NCBI GenBank assembly: GCA_032358165.1
Contig: JAALGY010000061.1
Span: 496,001-560,000, forward strand
Direction: 5' to 3'
DNA: 64,000 nt
DNA from: Diplosphaera chodatii
Taxonomy: Eukaryota; Chlorophyta; Trebouxiophyceae; Prasiolales; Stichococcaceae
The notes below the pieces were generated by a model. That model did no database searches, was not told where the DNA came from, and saw nothing but the letters and a program-made list of their open reading frames with translations. The translations under genes and the position numbers were made by a program. Positions 1 through 12,422 of this stretch are shown piece by piece (within the stretch, counting starts at the first letter, position 1; every line of letters begins with the position of its first letter).

Positions 1-3000
1 CAGCGGCACCGACGCCCGCAGCGCGCCCGTCAGATACGCCTTGGCCTGAAGCACCATGTCTGACGGTGGGTGCAGCACACATGCAGCGCCCAGCGATGCA
101 GGTGTGTGGGCAGTGGCGGAGCCGTGCTGCTGTGAACATCGCCCAGTCAGGCCAAAGGTGAGCACAGCAACCAGAGGATGTGCATATAGACGGTTCTATA
201 TGCTGAGCATATGTATGACCAGTGTAGCATTGCTGCAATGGGTGTCTGCAAGCAGCTGGCACTCGGCGGACGGGCACCTGCCGCACGGCGTCGGGCACGG
301 GCAGCCCCTTGGCGAGGCCCGCGGCGACGGCGGACGCCAGCGTGCAGCCCGTGCCGTGGCTGTTGCCCGTCCTGCAGGGCGCGTGCGCAATGCGTGAGAC
401 TGTGCCCGTCCATGGGCACTGATACACGCTTGGGGCGCAGCATAATGCACATCTGACCTGGTCAGGTTTTGCCACAGTCTGCCGCAGCGCAAAGCTGACG
501 AACCTGACCACTACGATGGTGCTTCGTGCAAGGCGAGCACACCATGTTGATGAGACCAGGGTCAGGTTCCGCTGCGCACATGTCACAACCACGACGGGCA
601 AGCTGACAGAGTGGGGAGTGCTAAGATCTTGGGAGCGGGGCGCAGTGATTTTGGGGATGCGCACATGACGGCGTCCTCCTCCAGGACTGTCATGGTGGTG
701 CCGTCGTACAGCACGTCCGTGGCGGTGGCGAAGCCGCCGTCGGCGCCGCCGTCGCTCGACACCAGGTGCCCACCCTGCAGCACCATGACCAGCGTCGCTC
801 ATAGCTCAGTTGTCAACGAGGAGCTGCCATCAATGAATCTTTTGAGCTCTCATCCAGAAACTAGCTGATACTGGTATGCCAGTCAGGTAAGTGGGGTGCC
901 TGCAAATTTGACTATTTTTGCCACTGACGAGTGTACGTCATAACACGGGTGTCGACCAGGTTCTGCTTTCCTTGTTGTTTCGCGCGATTGCTGTGCATGT
1001 TTGGTGTGCATCAACTTGGAAAGGCAGCCGCTGCAATGACAAACTCGGTATATGTCACTTGGGACGCAAGCATCACTCTTCTTCACTGCTGTGTGCCAGC
1101 GGGGATGCCGGCACCGCGCTCACTCATGTGGCTCTGGCAGGCCTCACCTTGACCAGCACCCACTGCGGCCCGAGGGCGTGCAGGTCCGCGGCGGCCTCCT
1201 TCATGTCTCCCAGGTCGCCGATGGCCCGCCCGTCTGCACGCGAGGGTCGCACATCAGCGGACCGCAGGGTGCAAACGCAGGGTGCACACTTCTGATGTGT
1301 GCTCCTGTGCATCCGTCAGACCGCACATGGAACAGGCCGCCCGCTGCTCATCAGCTTGACAGACTTGATTGCGTGGGCGACATGCATCTGACGGTCCGCA
1401 GCCCGCTGGGCACACGCATGCGCTCAGTATCGGAGGGTCCAGTGAAGGCTGCACCCAGAACATTGTGGCGGGGGCCCATGTGCAATAGGGTCGAACCTAG
1501 CAGCGCGGACGCCTCTGGCACGTTGGGCGTCACGATGGTGGCGGCCGGCAGCAGGTGCTGCCGCATCGCCTCCATGACGCCGCCCGCCGCGAGCGCGTCC
1601 CCGCTGGTGGCGACCAGCACGGGGTCGACCACGAGGAGCGGCCGCGCCTTGCCGCCGCTGCTCCCCGCTGCCGCGTCCAGCCGCGCCGCCAGTGCCTCCA
1701 CAATCTGCGGGGGGATGTGCACCCAAACTGTCCTGACTTCGTGCCTGAGGTCAAGGACATATGGCACATCATGGTTGCAGCAGATGACAAGGGATGATGC
1801 CGTGTACGCACGCGGCCACCTGGGAATCATCTACAGCCATATCCTGATTGAGCAGCAGTTTCGAACTAAACAACGAACAGCAAGCGCAGGGGTGGAGAGA
1901 TAGTGTGATCAGCAAGCGGCAAGATGTGGGAGCTGGGAGGCCACATGAAGCCACTGGCCGGAGGCACGATGGCCCTGACTGAGGTCGCCCACCTCCGGGC
2001 TGGGCAGCATGCCGGTCTTGATCACGTCTGCCCCGATGTCGAGCAGGACTGCATCCATCTGCGCTGTGACGCTCTCCACCTGCAACCAAAAACCCGCCGC
2101 ACTGAGCACCGAGGCTGTATATTCTCCTTGCAGAAGAACGCCAAAAGGACCGGCAGAGCAGCTGGCGCCGTTATTGACGACGTTCACATGTCATATTTTT
2201 GAGAGCCTGATGTGGCGCTTGGACGCCGCCGGAAGGTCAAACGGCACGAGGCTGGCAGGCGGAATGGTGGGCCGGGACAAATCCGTACACAGTCAACCCA
2301 GTAAGAGTTCTGCACTCTAAACGGGAAAGAGGGACCCGAGCTCACTGGCGAGGCGTGTACACCAGCGACGCCATGTGTGTTTTGGGCTGTCAGCGCTGTG
2401 ATGGCCGTTGTAGCATAGACGCCCAGCGCTGCGCATGTCTTCAGATCCGCCTGCAGTCGTGGCGACCCCGGCTGAAGCTCAGCAAGCCAGGTGCTGCACG
2501 CTATCTATCATGCTACCATGGTGCTGCATCCAGGATCAGCAGCCCTCGGGCTGTTCAAGCAGCAGAAAGCACATAGCCCACCTGAATGCCTGCCCCACCT
2601 CCGGAGTCCGACCCCGCGACTGTCAGCACCCTCGGCACCTGCATCAGAAGGCATGACGCGACCGTCACAGCAATTTACGACACTGATGAATGCAGTGTGC
2701 ACACCCGAGGGGGATTTGCAGGATTGCGCAGCTGCCTGCGTCAGCAGTGCATGCTAGTGCATGCGGCTCGTCAACAGCCGGCCACCAGCTCACAGCAGTC
2801 ACAGTGCACAGGGCATATGACTTCCCCGGGCACTGCGTGCGAGACACGGCCGGTGTCGGTGCTTTCTCTCCCGCACCTTGGCGGTGCTGGCGGGCGGCGG
2901 CAGCGGCGCGCCGTCTGACGGCGGCCCGAACAGAAAGGCGCCGATCTCGTGCCAGCTGTCCGCTTCGTACAGCACGCCCGCTGCACGCGGCCTGCCCATT

Positions 3001-6000
3001 GGCGCTGCACAGCACAACGACGGCCGGGTGGCCACTCGCGGGCATCATTCGGGACCCAGTTGCAGTTCCGGGGGGGATGGCGCAGGCACCCACCCTGTGT
3101 CACCACCAGGATGTTGAGGGGCTCACCTGCCACCAACGGGTGTAACTCGAGGCCAGCTGCTGCTGCGACCGCGCGCAGCAGCGGGTTGGCGCCGACCACG
3201 ATGCCGACGTCAGCGGCCGTCAGCGGCGCCAGGTCCGACGGCGAGTCACCCACGTACACAGAGAGTCCCTCCAGCGCGCCATGCTGCGCAACAGCAACAA
3301 CCCAGCGGTAACCCAACCGATGGCAGAGACCTTTCAGGGTAGGCGTATGGCTCATGCAGTGGATGATATGAAGCATCACCTCCTGCACGCATGGCAGCTG
3401 GGTGCAGCGGCTTGGCAGTCTTTCAGATCTCAAAAATCGTCATGTTAAGTGCAAGCCTACCTCGGAGGCCAGGTCCAGCAGGACGCTCTCAAAAATGGCG
3501 CCCTTGTCTGTGCCGCACTCCACCCTCCTGCAACCAGTGCAAAAGCTGGCTGCCGACCCCACCCCAACGGTGCCGAGCACATTCGCATACCCCGCTGCAC
3601 AGTGGGGTCAAGCAACAGCAGTCCACGGAAGATGGCAGACGACAGTATGAAGGGGGGGCAGCTGGAAGCAGAAGCGCACCGCACGATGTCGCCCGTGGTC
3701 AGGCCGCTGGGCCCCACCTCCAGGTCGTTGGCATGTATTGTCACCTGCAGGACATACATTTAGCACGTGCAGCAGGATCTGGCATGGTACATGCCTCAGT
3801 TGTGCGCCGCGCTGGCAGGCAGGACGCTGTCACCCTGGCCACCATTCACAGCAGCACAAGCTGACCTGCAGGCCGTCGCCGATGTCGGCCGGCGAGCCGG
3901 TGAGCGCCTCGCCGCCGCCGCTGCCAAACGCGCCGGCTGCCCTGGCCTGCGGGGAGCAGCAGATGCGCTGCTCGGTCCACTGATCCGAAAGTCTCACTGG
4001 CCTGACAGCCGGCTTGGAACACGCAAGTTGCATTCCCTTGATGGTGAAGGTTTGATGCGCAGCACTGCCACTCATGTCAGTGCAAGCACCTGGTATGCGG
4101 CGGCTGTTTCTGGCACGGGCGCCTCCTTGTCCTCCTCCGACAGCCCCGCCTCCGCCCCCAGCTGCTCCTCTATCCCCCCCTCGGCGCTGCCCGCCTTGTG
4201 TAGGGGACCCGCGCCGCCGCCGCCCTGGCAGTCCCTGGGCGCCGCCCCATCCGCCGCCGCGCCCGACGCCGCCGCCGCCTGCCTGTCGGACGGGGGCCGC
4301 GGCTCCGGGCGCGGCGCCAGCGCGGCCCGCAGCAGCGTGGACGACCAGTTGACGGACACCACGTGCGTCGAGGCGCCCGCCCGCGCCGCGCGCAGAAGCA
4401 CCTCGCGGCACCCCCGCTGCAGCTCGACCGCCTGGCCTGCAGTACGCGATCGAGAGTCAGTTGGAGGTGCTGCAATAGAAGCATTTGGGATCTGCACTTC
4501 TGCGTGAACGCCCTCCCAGTGGTGCCGGCCAAGTATTTGATGCATTTCCAGACATTAGCTAATTGAGCACGGCCTTTTGGCGCCACTTGACGACATCAGA
4601 AGCAGTGTGCTATGGCAACATAAGGAATGACCATCTGCACCCAGAGGCACCTGCGGCTGAGAGGGCCGGCGGCGGTACGCCGGCCAGGATGCGGCTGTTC
4701 TGCACCACCGCGTTCATGTCGCGGTCGAAGGCGGACAGCCGCTCCACGAAGCCCGCCAGCCACTCCTCGTTGTAGCCCTCTGGCGGCGGCAGGCCCTGCG
4801 GTCAAGAGTGGCACCACACATCAGAGCCGCTGGTGCAGCCACATCATCCAGGGGCCTTGAAGGTGAAAACTTCTACTGAGCTGACCGGGGGCAGCGACTG
4901 CAGAGCCTTGCTGACACAGCAACACATATCGGAGGAGTATCAGAGGCGAGCAGGGCTTGGGTGCTTGCCTCAGGCAGCAGGTCGGACAGCAAAGCATCAC
5001 GCTGCTCGCCGTAGTTTGCGACCAGCGCATCGCGCTTGGCAATAAGGTCCTCTCGGACGCTGGCGTCGCCTGCAGGGACACGGTGGCACCGCAGGTGGAT
5101 CATCAGTATTCATGACCAAAGACCCCCTCGGCGCGTCAGGAGGCCACTGTCATACAGCACACGCAGGTCCTCAAGCTTCTGACACAACCGAACAATGCGG
5201 TGACGATGAGCCGCATGCAACATATATATAATATATAATATATAACATATATATATATATATGTTGCAATATGCTGTCAGATACTGGCCGCTGATCAAGG
5301 TCCAGGTACAAGGACGAGGTTACCGCCGCTGCGTTGCACGGCCGCCTCAATGGCCGCATTGATGATGGCGCCGATGGTGTCGCCGGCGGTGCAGGTCTCG
5401 TCAAAGTCCACGGCCAGCAGCGCGACGCGCGGCAGCGGCGGCAGCTCGGGCTGCTCGCTGAAGAAGGCCGCCTCGAAGCGCATCGCTGTGCAGTACAAGC
5501 CCCGCAGCGCGCCTGCCAGCAAGAGGGGTGACCATGAGCTAGGGCTCGGCAGTAGCACTAGGCTCAAGAGTCAGCCCCGCAGGGCCCGATGGGAGTGTTG
5601 TAGTGCGCAGCCTCGGCTTGAGGCAAAGCTGCACCCAAATACTTGAGTGTGTGCGCAAGAGCCTGGTGCACACAGTTGCGCGACCCTTGACCTGCATCCT
5701 GAGGTCCCGTCCGTCCGATCGTGAAGAATTGTCGACACAGCATGCGACGCAGCGCATGGTTGGCGCACCGTAGGGCACGCCCGCGCCCAGCTGGTCGATG
5801 ATGCGTTCCTTGACGGCGGGCATGCGCAGGTACGCCGGCGCCGAGTAGGTGCGGATCCAGTGCGAGTAGGGGTGCGGCCTGCCGCCTGCAGGCAACGCTC
5901 ACCGCATGTCTCTGATGACACCGCATGGTTCAAGGGGGAGAGGTTGCCGCCGCCGCACACGGCATGACAAGCAGTGAGCTTGAGGTGCGCAACGGCTGAG

Positions 6001-7303
6001 AGGTGCCCTATGACCTGTGAGCCGCTGCGAGCGCGCCAGCTGGCAGCCCAGGAAGCCGTACAGCCGGGTGCAGGGCGCCATGGCGGCCAGCACGTGCACC
6101 AGGCTCTGCACCGCGCACAGCATGTTCTCAGCGGCTGTTCCGAAGTCCCTGATCAGAAGACCCCCCTACTACCTGCACATGCTCCTGCCTGAGCATACGG
6201 TGCATGCAGGCCACGTTGCATGCTTGTCTCATCCACAGCATGCATCCTCCCGCCATGTGGTTGTCGGAGGCAGCACTTCGCATGTGGACTGCACAGGGCT
6301 GAGCGTGAAGTGCTCATGTAGGGTTGGGGTGCACCTGGGGGCCCTCTGCCAGGCGCAGCAGGAACTTCGTGTACGCGGCGGTGGTCGCGTTCGGCCGCCC
6401 GTTCAGGCGGTCCAGATCCACGCCCCACTCCTGCCGCCCAGCAGCTGTCACCCTGACGTCTGCTCGCCTCTGATGGCGAGTGCCTCCGTGCTCGCACCAA
6501 AGCCCTCGAGATGCATGGCCCCATGCACTCTGGGGCGGTGGTCTGCCAGACCACAACCCGGCCGCTTGGCATTGACGTGCAGTGAGCGCAAGGTGGGAAA
6601 GACCTACCTGGGCGTAGAAGACGTGCAGGCCCAGCTCCTCGTGCACGCCGTCCAGCAGCTCCCGCACCGCCGCAAACACCGCCTGCAGCAAGACGCCGGG
6701 CAGCACTGTTGTTGTCTGACGTATGCAGTTTGTCATTGGATGTATCTAGCACCCCGCACGACGTGCAATCGACACGCTGACTGCCTTCAGGCACTGACGT
6801 TCACGATCCGCTGCTGTTGTGCTGTTGAGCAGCATCCTACAGCCGACACACACCGGTGAAGCTGTCGCGGCTTTTGGCAACGCCGCCGTGTATGCCTTGG
6901 CAAACGCGGTCAGGAAGTGGCTGTCCTGCGCGATGTACGCCTGGAACGTTCTCCTGTGATCAGCAGCGAGAGCATGTCGTAGCCTGTGAGACAGAGTGGG
7001 TGCCCCCTTACTCACTTGAATGCAGTGACAGCAGACATGCAGCGAATGCTCCGCGGGCACAACACCCGGCCCTGCTGATGCCGGCACTCTTGGGATATGC
7101 AAAGTCAGCTGGAGATGCAACAGCGGCATCAGATCGCACTTTGGCAGTGTGCCTACGCCCAGCGCACGCACAAACGGGTGATGCAGGCAGCTCTGGATAT
7201 CCGGCTGCGCGTCCTGCCAAAGCTGCCTCGAGATGCCGTCGCGCGTCGGCGCTCCCGCTTCCTGACCAGCAGCTGCCTCGTCTAGGGGGCTCGTGTCGCT
7301 CAT
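1..7303 (-). CDS. TenA-HAD-ThiD fusion protein of thiamin synthesis/salvage (3' end outside window)
   Basis: Model of 23 exons with phase kept throughout, 904 residues in the window: 7303-7140, 6953-6854, 6682-6608, 6430-6335, about 6126-6015, 5885-5769, 5512-5324, 5069-4969, 4795-4651, 4435-4090 (start could be 4436), 3946-3866, 3744-3680, 3527-3461, 3283-3127, 2980-2877, 2638-2582, 2450-2346, 2079-1993, 1704-1497, 1233-1148, 774-665, 371-278, 45-1. The N-terminus is TenA (aminopyrimidine/thiamin salvage), with HPFVRALGVGTLP and a P-C-x-x-x-Y near APCTRLYGFLG. Next is a HAD phosphatase: motif I DFDETCTAGDT and motif IV GDSPSD, as in plant TH2, a thiamin monophosphate phosphatase. Then ThiD, the HMP/HMP-P kinase: VAGSDSGGGAGIQADLKT, VVDPVLVATSGD and anion hole NSHGTGCTLAS. 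The acceptor before exon 5 is the weakest boundary. Exon 8 uses a GC donor. The gene runs off the left edge, where plant TH1 would carry ThiE. Cytosolic or organellar location is not evident. Confidence 0.85.
5217..5267. repeat. AT-rich inverted repeat in an intron
   Basis: An (AT)n tract of about 40 bases, flanked by GCAACATATAT on the left and ATATATGTTGC on the right, so the arms can pair into a hairpin. It lies in the intron between the two exons of the HAD domain at 5512-5324 and 5069-4969 of the thiamin gene. The surrounding exons are strongly GC-rich, so the tract stands out. Confidence 0.8.
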
Positions 7304-7906
7304 GATTTCCTGCTGCCACCGCAGATTTGCTGATGTGCACTCATTCGACTGGATGCCCCCGACGTAGGCCCTGTGAACGCTCGCAAGTCGAACAGCGTTA
7401 GCAGCAGTTTGGATAACTGGATGAAGATGGTGAATTGAATGCCAACATGCTGAAGTGAAGGCAGGTCTGATCACATAGGGGCTTCCGGAGCGTGCACGTG
7501 CGCAATTTTGTCGCATTGCGAGGCAGGTGCACATGCGCGGTCAGTTGACACTCTCACTGGCGCATCGACGTCGTCAACCTGCCCTCGCATAGTCACGCGC
7601 TTCATATGTGAAGCGGCCACGCGACCTGCCGGCTGCGATCAAGCAGTACAGAGTGGCCACCAAACCGCTTGCAAGTGCAGCCCACTCTGCAGCACGCTGC
7701 GCTGATAGAAAATCGCAGGTATGTATAAACGTGCTTTCAGATATGCGTCAAGATGGTGCACTTCTGCTGATCTCAATGAGACGATTGATGCACTGCATGC
7801 TGCACGTGGCGCATGAGCATTCATCCCCACTTGTTGCAGCATGGCAAACTCAAATTAATATGCTTGTGTGCACCTGGAGGTTTTCGGGGTGTAAATGCCG
7901 GCTGCA
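7304..7906. promoter_or_regulatory. Shared divergent upstream region of two thiamin genes
   Basis: About 600 bases separate the start codon of the minus-strand TenA-HAD-ThiD gene from that of the plus-strand ThiM gene. No further coding exon was recognised. Both promoters and 5' UTRs must lie here if the start codons are right. I looked for the conserved TPP riboswitch core on both strands and did not find it. Confidence 0.5.
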
Positions 7907-9585
7907 ATGCCTACTGGCCATCTTCAGTCGGCATGGGAGCGAGTGAGGCGGGCGCACCCGCTGGTGCACTGCATCACCAACCAAGTGTCCATGGACGTGA
8001 GGCTCAGTCGCTTCGCGGCATGTGTCTGATTGCTTATTTCTTGCCGAACCGGATCAGACTCTGTCACGCATACAGCAGATTTTGATTGGATGTATGATCA
8101 AACAACGCAGATCATGGCCAACACGCTGCTGGCCGTAGGCGCATCCCCTGCCATGGTGACCAGCTTCCGACATGAATTTCTTGCCTCTCAATAATCCTAA
8201 ACACGATGCAATGATGTGTCGCACAGGCGCACACGAAGGCTGCGTGCACCGTGAAGAAGCTATCTCGGGCCTAGTCCTGAGCCCTGAGCACGCATCTGCA
8301 GGTGCTGGCACCAGAGGAGGTGGTGGAGTTCTCCAGTATGGCGTCGGTGCTGCTGGTGAACGTGGGCACCATCACAGCCACCACCTTCGAGGCGATGTCA
8401 ATTGCAGCCAGGGCGTACCACGAGGCCGGCAAGCCCTGGGTGCTGGACCCAGTGGCCGCTGGCGCCACAAAGTACCGCATGCAGGTAGCGTCACCACGAG
8501 GCAGGTGCTTGCTGTGTGCGGACCGCTGTGGGCCTCGCCAGCTCTGGTAGTGCTGGCAGGCGCACTGGCTTCAGGGGATGCGTGGATACTCGATCAGCAT
8601 GTCCTGCGGCCTCGCCCTGTGCAGCAGCGTCAGCTCAGCGTCTGAAGGGTCTGGCTGCATCGCGCAGAAAGTGGTGGAGCTACTGTCTCATCACCCAACG
8701 CTCATACGCGGCAACGCCTCCGAGATCATGGCGGTCGCGGGGTCGGCGGGCGCCGGCGGCCGCGGCACAGACAGCACGGTCGGCTCGGAGGCGGCCCTGG
8801 AAGCCGGAAAGCAGCTCGCTCTGCAGCAGCAGTGCATCGTCGCCATCAGCGGAGCAACCGACCTGGTGCAGAACCAGTATTGATGCGTACCGGACATGTG
8901 TGCATCACATCATCTGCTGCTTTTGGTATCAAGCGCCATATACCTGCTGGTATCACAAGTCCGCATGGCAACGTCACACACTGGATAGGATGAAACCCAG
9001 CACATTGATTGCTGACCCATGCGCAGGTGACAGACGGGCAGCGGGTCGTCCGAGTATCCACAGGGCACCCCGGCATGCAGCAGATCACCGCCACAGGGTG
9101 CACAGTCACAGCAATTATAGCAGCGTTCCTCGCAGCGGACCTGCCAGATCCGCTGATGGCGGCAGCGCACGCCCTCTGCATCTACGGTGCGCACAACCAA
9201 TGTTAAAGTCTGTTCTGTTGGAGGGTGGACTTATGAGATTCATCCCTGCTGTCGCCTCACAACCGAGTGGGTTTTGGGCTCTCAACATGTGAGCAACGGC
9301 TGCTCTGTCATCGCAGGGCTGTCTGCAGAAGCATTGTATGCAGAGCACAGTAGTAGACCTGCAGCACCTGGCTCTCTCAGGTGACCCTGTGGTGTGCAAT
9401 ATCAGGCTCATCGTCTGTGAGGGACGTTGTGGTTTACATCGGCGTGCAGCACACCTCTCAACGCCTTTCTGCTGTCTGCTCTCGGCAGGACGCACATGAT
9501 CGACTGGCTAGCCTCAGGGCCTGAAGAGACAAACGCACCATTGCTTGAAGACGGTGAAGCACGCATCAAAGTGGATGCCGTGTGA
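7907..9585 (+). CDS. thiM: Hydroxyethylthiazole kinase (ThiM)
   Basis: Seven exons with phase kept throughout: 7907-7996, 8111-8155, 8302-8484, 8668-8865, 9027-9186, 9317-9380, 9489-9585, giving 278 residues, the normal size for the family. It phosphorylates the thiazole alcohol (THZ) that feeds thiamin synthesis or salvage. Family motifs follow in order: HCITNQVSMD near the N-terminus, SPAM with the following PEEVVEF, LLVNVGT, VLDPVAAGATKYR, LIRGNASEIMAVAG, and TATGCTVTAIIAAF, which holds the catalytic cysteine. The start is the ATG at 7907, which gives a short MPTGHLQSAWERV leader before the conserved part, with no clear transit peptide. The gene is head to head with the TenA-HAD-ThiD fusion, so together they cover both the pyrimidine and thiazole branches. 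Confidence 0.92.
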
Positions 9586-9883
9586 CACAGAAACACTTGT
9601 TTGCTGCTGATTGTGAGCAGTGCAATCGGGCTGGAAAACGCGAGCTGTTGGGACGGCACTGAACTCAAATACCTCTTCAAGCTGGCGCAGTACCGTAGTC
9701 CATGCACCCTGCAAAGTTCAGCACATAGGCCCGGGACAATGAGCAGTTACTTCTGGCACACTGGGCAGCTGTGGGCCACTAACACCGTATAAGGAAGCCA
9801 CCAACCTACACAGCTGCTTTAAACCACAAACAAATTCTGTCGTCAATGGTTTTCAATACTGCCGCACGCTCGTGGTTCCAAGG

Positions 9884-12422
9884 CTACTGTGCTTCGATAT
9901 CGGGCAAGCTCAAGGCTTCCTGGATGACAGCGGAGCCCAGGCAGGTGCCGCCATCATAGAACACCGCGTACTGCCCTGGCGCCACGCCCTGGTCTGGCCC
10001 ATCCAGCCACACCACCGCCGCCGCACTTGGGCCTTGCCGGTGCCGCCCTTCTGCCATGCCGCCGCCGCCGTCACAAGCTTGGTCACTACTTCTGCTAATG
10101 CTGCTGCTGCCGCCGTCTCTGATGCTGCTGCTGCCACTGGTGCTGCCGCCGCCGCTGCCGCTGCCGTTGCTGCTGCTGTCGCCAGCTTGGAAGGTGACGC
10201 GGCAGGCGTACGACTCTGGGCCGTGCCGCACCTTGCAGCGCCGCAGCCGGGCGGCGTCTGGCTGCTCCCCGGTCAGCCAATTGAAGGGTCCACACCTTTG
10301 CAGGAAGAAACGTGAATGTCAGATGGTGCTGAACAGCCACTGCGGCATCTCCCACAGCAGTGGGGGCTTCATACTATCACGGCTGTTATGCACGCTGTCG
10401 GGTGCTGGCAGCATGGCGGGCTTGGAACCTGCCAGTATGGCTGTCTCTGCAAGCGGACCAGCAACTGCACACAATAGGCCTGACCTGAAGCCATTGCGCC
10501 GGTGGCCGTTCGTGTGGTAGGACTTGGAGATGTACACGGCGTTCATCGTGATGTCCTTCCGCACGACGTACCAGGGGCCGCCCGACAGCGGCACGCCCTT
10601 CCGCTGGCCAATAGTGTGGAACCAGAAGCCTGCACGCCAGGAGCACTGAGAGCGTCTGCAAGGTTGCCATGAGCATGCAGATGTCGCGCCCCGCCGGCGC
10701 CTGAGGCCTTGAGACGCTCGAATAGCATCATGTGATCAGTCAGTCTCGGTTGCACAGGGCCTGTGACCAGGGCTGCTGTTGGCATCGTGTGCACGGCGCC
10801 CCAGCTGCGCCTACCGCGCAGCAAGCAGCTGCTTCGGCTGTGCCAGCACCTCGCAAAGCTTTGCGCACTCACCCTGGTGGTAGCCCAGGACCGCGCCGGT
10901 GTCCTCGTCGACGAGCGGCCCGGGCCACTCCCCGAGGTGCTCCCGCACAAACTCCGAGTGGTGCACCTGCAAGCGGGGCGGCGGCACGATCAACAATGCC
11001 GCACATCTGCTGAGACAAGCCTGAATCGATACCAGCATGGGACACTCAACCAAGTATCCGCAAACAGTATGTCATAGTGTTTGTATCTTCTGCACCTTGC
11101 CGAGGAAGCAGATGCCCTGGGAGTCGCGGCGGGCGCGGTTGGGCAGCCGTGCGGCGGCCGCCAGCGCCCGCACCCCGCCCTTCGTCAGCGGCGCCAGCGG
11201 GAACATCACCCGCGCCAGCTGCGCCTGCGGGGGACACACAGACCCGAGTTGCACACACAGCCCCGAGTTGATGACCCTGATAATGGGCAGTGTAGGCGGC
11301 GGACAGGGCTGTGCCTGCCTGCATACCCAGTGCTGCCTTCGACACGATTCTACTGCTGGAGACGCTGCAGCCCCTGATGAACAACACTAGGCCCGAATTG
11401 TTTTAGTCACCTGGCTGAGGTGCGCCAGGAAGTATGTCTGGTCCTTCACCGCATCCGCCGTCGTGCGCAGCGTGGCCGCGCCGGTCGCCGGGTCCCGCGT
11501 GACGCCGGCATAGTGTCCCGACGCCACGCGGTCGAAGCACCCGGCGTGCGCGCTCTCCAGATGCTCCAGAAAGGCGCCAAACTTGACCCTGCAATGCATC
11601 GAAATTTTCGATGTGACGCGACCGACTTGATGTAGTCAGCACAGCATGAGCGCATGTCTCACCGTGCACAGTGTGTCAGACATGGAGTGCTGGCAGGCCT
11701 TTTCCAAATGTTAGCCTCAGGCAGGTGGACTTGACAAGCTGCATGAGGTCACAGCGCCGACGTCCTTCGTCCGTGAGCGCCGCACCTGGAGTTGCACATG
11801 ATGTCGGGGTTGGGCGTGCGGCCGGCCCGGATCTCGGCGATGGAGTGCGCCACGACGCGCTCCCAGTACGCCCCCGTCAGCGGCACCACCTTCAGCGGCA
11901 CGCCCGCCTGCTCGCACACCTGCAGACGGGGGGCGCCGGGTCACAAGCGCCCAGTGAGTCCATCGAGCACCGTTACAAACCTCACCTTGCGCGTGTGCGC
12001 TAGCATGTCACGCCCAATTTACTATCGTGGTGAGTGGTGGGACCCAAGCAGCGTGCGGCGCTGACCTGGCGGCAGTAGTCAAGGTCCTCCTCCCAGGGGC
12101 ACGCCTCCCAGAAGTTGCGGAAGTCGTCCTGGAACCAGATCTGCAGGTAGAACGCCGTCACCCGGTGCCCCGCCGCCTGGGGACCGCGCAACACGCCGTC
12201 GTCATTGTTCTCTGGCGTAGCACAGCTCTGCAGCATGACACCGAATGACAGGTGCAGAGGGGCAGGGCACAGAGGGCACACATGCATGCGCCTCCGGCTT
12301 GCGAAGGCACACATTTGAATGTTGGGCACCTGGGCCAGGCGCAGGGCGACGCTGCTGTCAACGCCGCCGCTGAGCAGCACCGCCACACGCAGCGGCGCTG
12401 CGTCCGGCTCGCACCTGCGCAT
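9884..12422 (-). CDS. mnmA: tRNA-specific 2-thiouridylase (MnmA/TRMU)
   Basis: Eight exons: 12422-12330, 12176-12066, 11919-11786, 11588-11411, 11224-11096, 10966-10873, 10629-10485, 10295-9884; phase is kept and the product is 431 residues. The enzyme adds sulfur to wobble uridine 34 of Lys, Glu and Gln tRNAs, in eukaryotes usually in mitochondria or plastids. Visible motifs are the PP-loop [24 protein letters not shown] with the first catalytic Cys, [10 protein letters not shown] with the second Cys, HTIGQRKG, and a C-terminal beta-barrel ending LPDIEAQ. The C-terminal exon carries a Ser/Gly-rich insertion of about 50 residues (about 10050-10190) encoded by trinucleotide repeats, absent from bacterial enzymes. 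The true N-terminus is uncertain: the ATG at 12422 overlaps a possible splice acceptor, so a transit-peptide exon may lie upstream. Confidence 0.9.
10078..10192. repeat. GCT/GCC trinucleotide-rich tract inside the MnmA coding region
   Basis: An imperfect run of GCT, GCC and TCT trinucleotides on the plus strand. Read on the minus strand in the MnmA frame it gives runs of Ser and Gly. It interrupts the C-terminal domain between the recognisable stretches [11 protein letters not shown] and [13 protein letters not shown]. Confidence 0.75.

Noticed and set aside
2582..2690. ThiD as a separate gene starting at the ATG just upstream of 2638
   Set aside because: The ATG directly abuts a good CAG acceptor, and the preceding HAD exon ends at a donor in the matching phase, so a fusion fits better. 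It remains testable.
5110..5190. An extra exon reading LEDLRVLYDSGLLTRR in the HAD part of the fusion gene
   Set aside because: It only fits if the donor of the preceding exon is moved. The direct join of 5324 to 5069 keeps phase and gives a better match to the plant HAD sequence pattern.
1..9585. A TPP riboswitch in the thiamin genes
   Set aside because: I searched for the conserved CTGAGA and ACCTGATCTGG-type cores in the introns and the shared upstream region on both strands and found none convincing. Repeated CAGGTT-like strings near 450-560 lack the rest of the fold.
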